A stretch of 6,470 bases of DNA, taken from contig JAISCK010000036.1 of NCBI GenBank assembly GCA_031265635.1, positions 1 to 6,470 on the forward strand, written 5' to 3'. This document shows positions 6,376-6,470 of the stretch, one piece after another. Below the pieces are notes generated by a model, which worked only from the letters and a program-made list of their open reading frames with translations, searched no databases and was not told the DNA's origin. The stretch comes from Spirochaetaceae bacterium (GTDB taxonomy: Bacteria; Spirochaetota; Spirochaetia; Treponematales; Breznakiellaceae). How positions within the stretch are numbered: position 1 is the first letter of the stretch; each line of letters opens with the position of its first letter. A program made the position numbers and the translations under genes.

Positions 6376-6470
6376 CAAAACCCCGGAAACGTTTTATACT
6401 TGATTTGTGCGATAAAGCGGACACCGGGTTCGTTATTGGTATCGCATTAAGTCGTTTGCTGGAGGAAAAA
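6372..6470 (+). CDS. Start of an unidentified protein (runs off right edge)
   Basis: A GTG at 6372 overlaps the previous stop as GTGA and opens a frame that stays clear for all 33 codons to the window end. The peptide begins MTKPRKRFILDLCDKADTG and continues with a hydrophobic stretch (FVIGIALSRLL), then LEEK. No clear Shine-Dalgarno sequence precedes it, so initiation would rely on coupling to the upstream gene. The 4-base overlap and the lack of any terminator after 6375 support a real operon member, but 33 codons is too short to prove coding or name a family. An alternative start is TTG at 6405, which would shorten the peptide. Confidence 0.45.
   Translation, partial: MTKPRKRFILDLCDKADTGFVIGIALSRLLEEK

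Noticed and set aside
5761..6378. 205-codon minus-strand frame opposite the corC-like gene
   Set aside because: It lies entirely antisense to conserved CBS and CorC domains, has no convincing ribosome site, and shows no recognisable motif.

Overview
The window is bacterial, gene-dense chromosomal DNA with two divergent gene sets that share a 140-base control region at about 2624-2763. Oxygen-sensitive iron-sulfur chemistry (radical SAM enzyme, [4Fe-4S] serine dehydratase) and a flagellar rod-family protein point to an anaerobic, probably motile fermenter. Most genes look 55-65% G+C. My best guess is a Treponema-like spirochaete, held with only moderate confidence because no marker gene settles it.

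Left half, minus strand, in transcription order: a 120-residue protein of unknown function (2261-2623); a radical SAM enzyme of the AmmeMemoRadiSam system (amrS, 1264-2271); a flagellar FlgG/FlgF-type protein that unexpectedly starts with a Sec signal peptide (480-1244); and the first 148 residues of a multi-pass membrane protein (1-445) that starts on TTG and runs off the left edge. The genes overlap or sit 19-34 bases apart, so they could form one operon. The FlgG-like gene is about 36% G+C by hand count, far below its neighbours.

Right half, plus strand: NADH pyrophosphatase (nudC, 2764-3561), L-serine dehydratase beta (sdaAB, 3558-4229) and alpha (sdaAA, 4239-5120) subunits, a CNNM/CBS/CorC-type membrane protein (5107-6375), and the first 33 codons of another gene (6372-6470) that leaves the window. 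Junctions are a 4-base overlap, a 9-base gap, a 14-base overlap and a 4-base overlap, typical of a tightly coupled operon. SdaAB and SdaAA form one enzyme that turns serine into pyruvate and ammonia. NudC acts on NAD(H) or NAD-capped RNA, and the CorC-like protein probably handles divalent cations; no shared pathway is obvious beyond co-transcription.

There is no tRNA, rRNA, CRISPR array, transposase or convincing terminator. No gene-free stretch exceeds 140 bases. The least explained part is the left operon: a secreted rod-like protein and a membrane protein downstream of an AmrS enzyme, with neither of the usual AmmeMemo partners (AMMECR1-like or Memo-like) visible.
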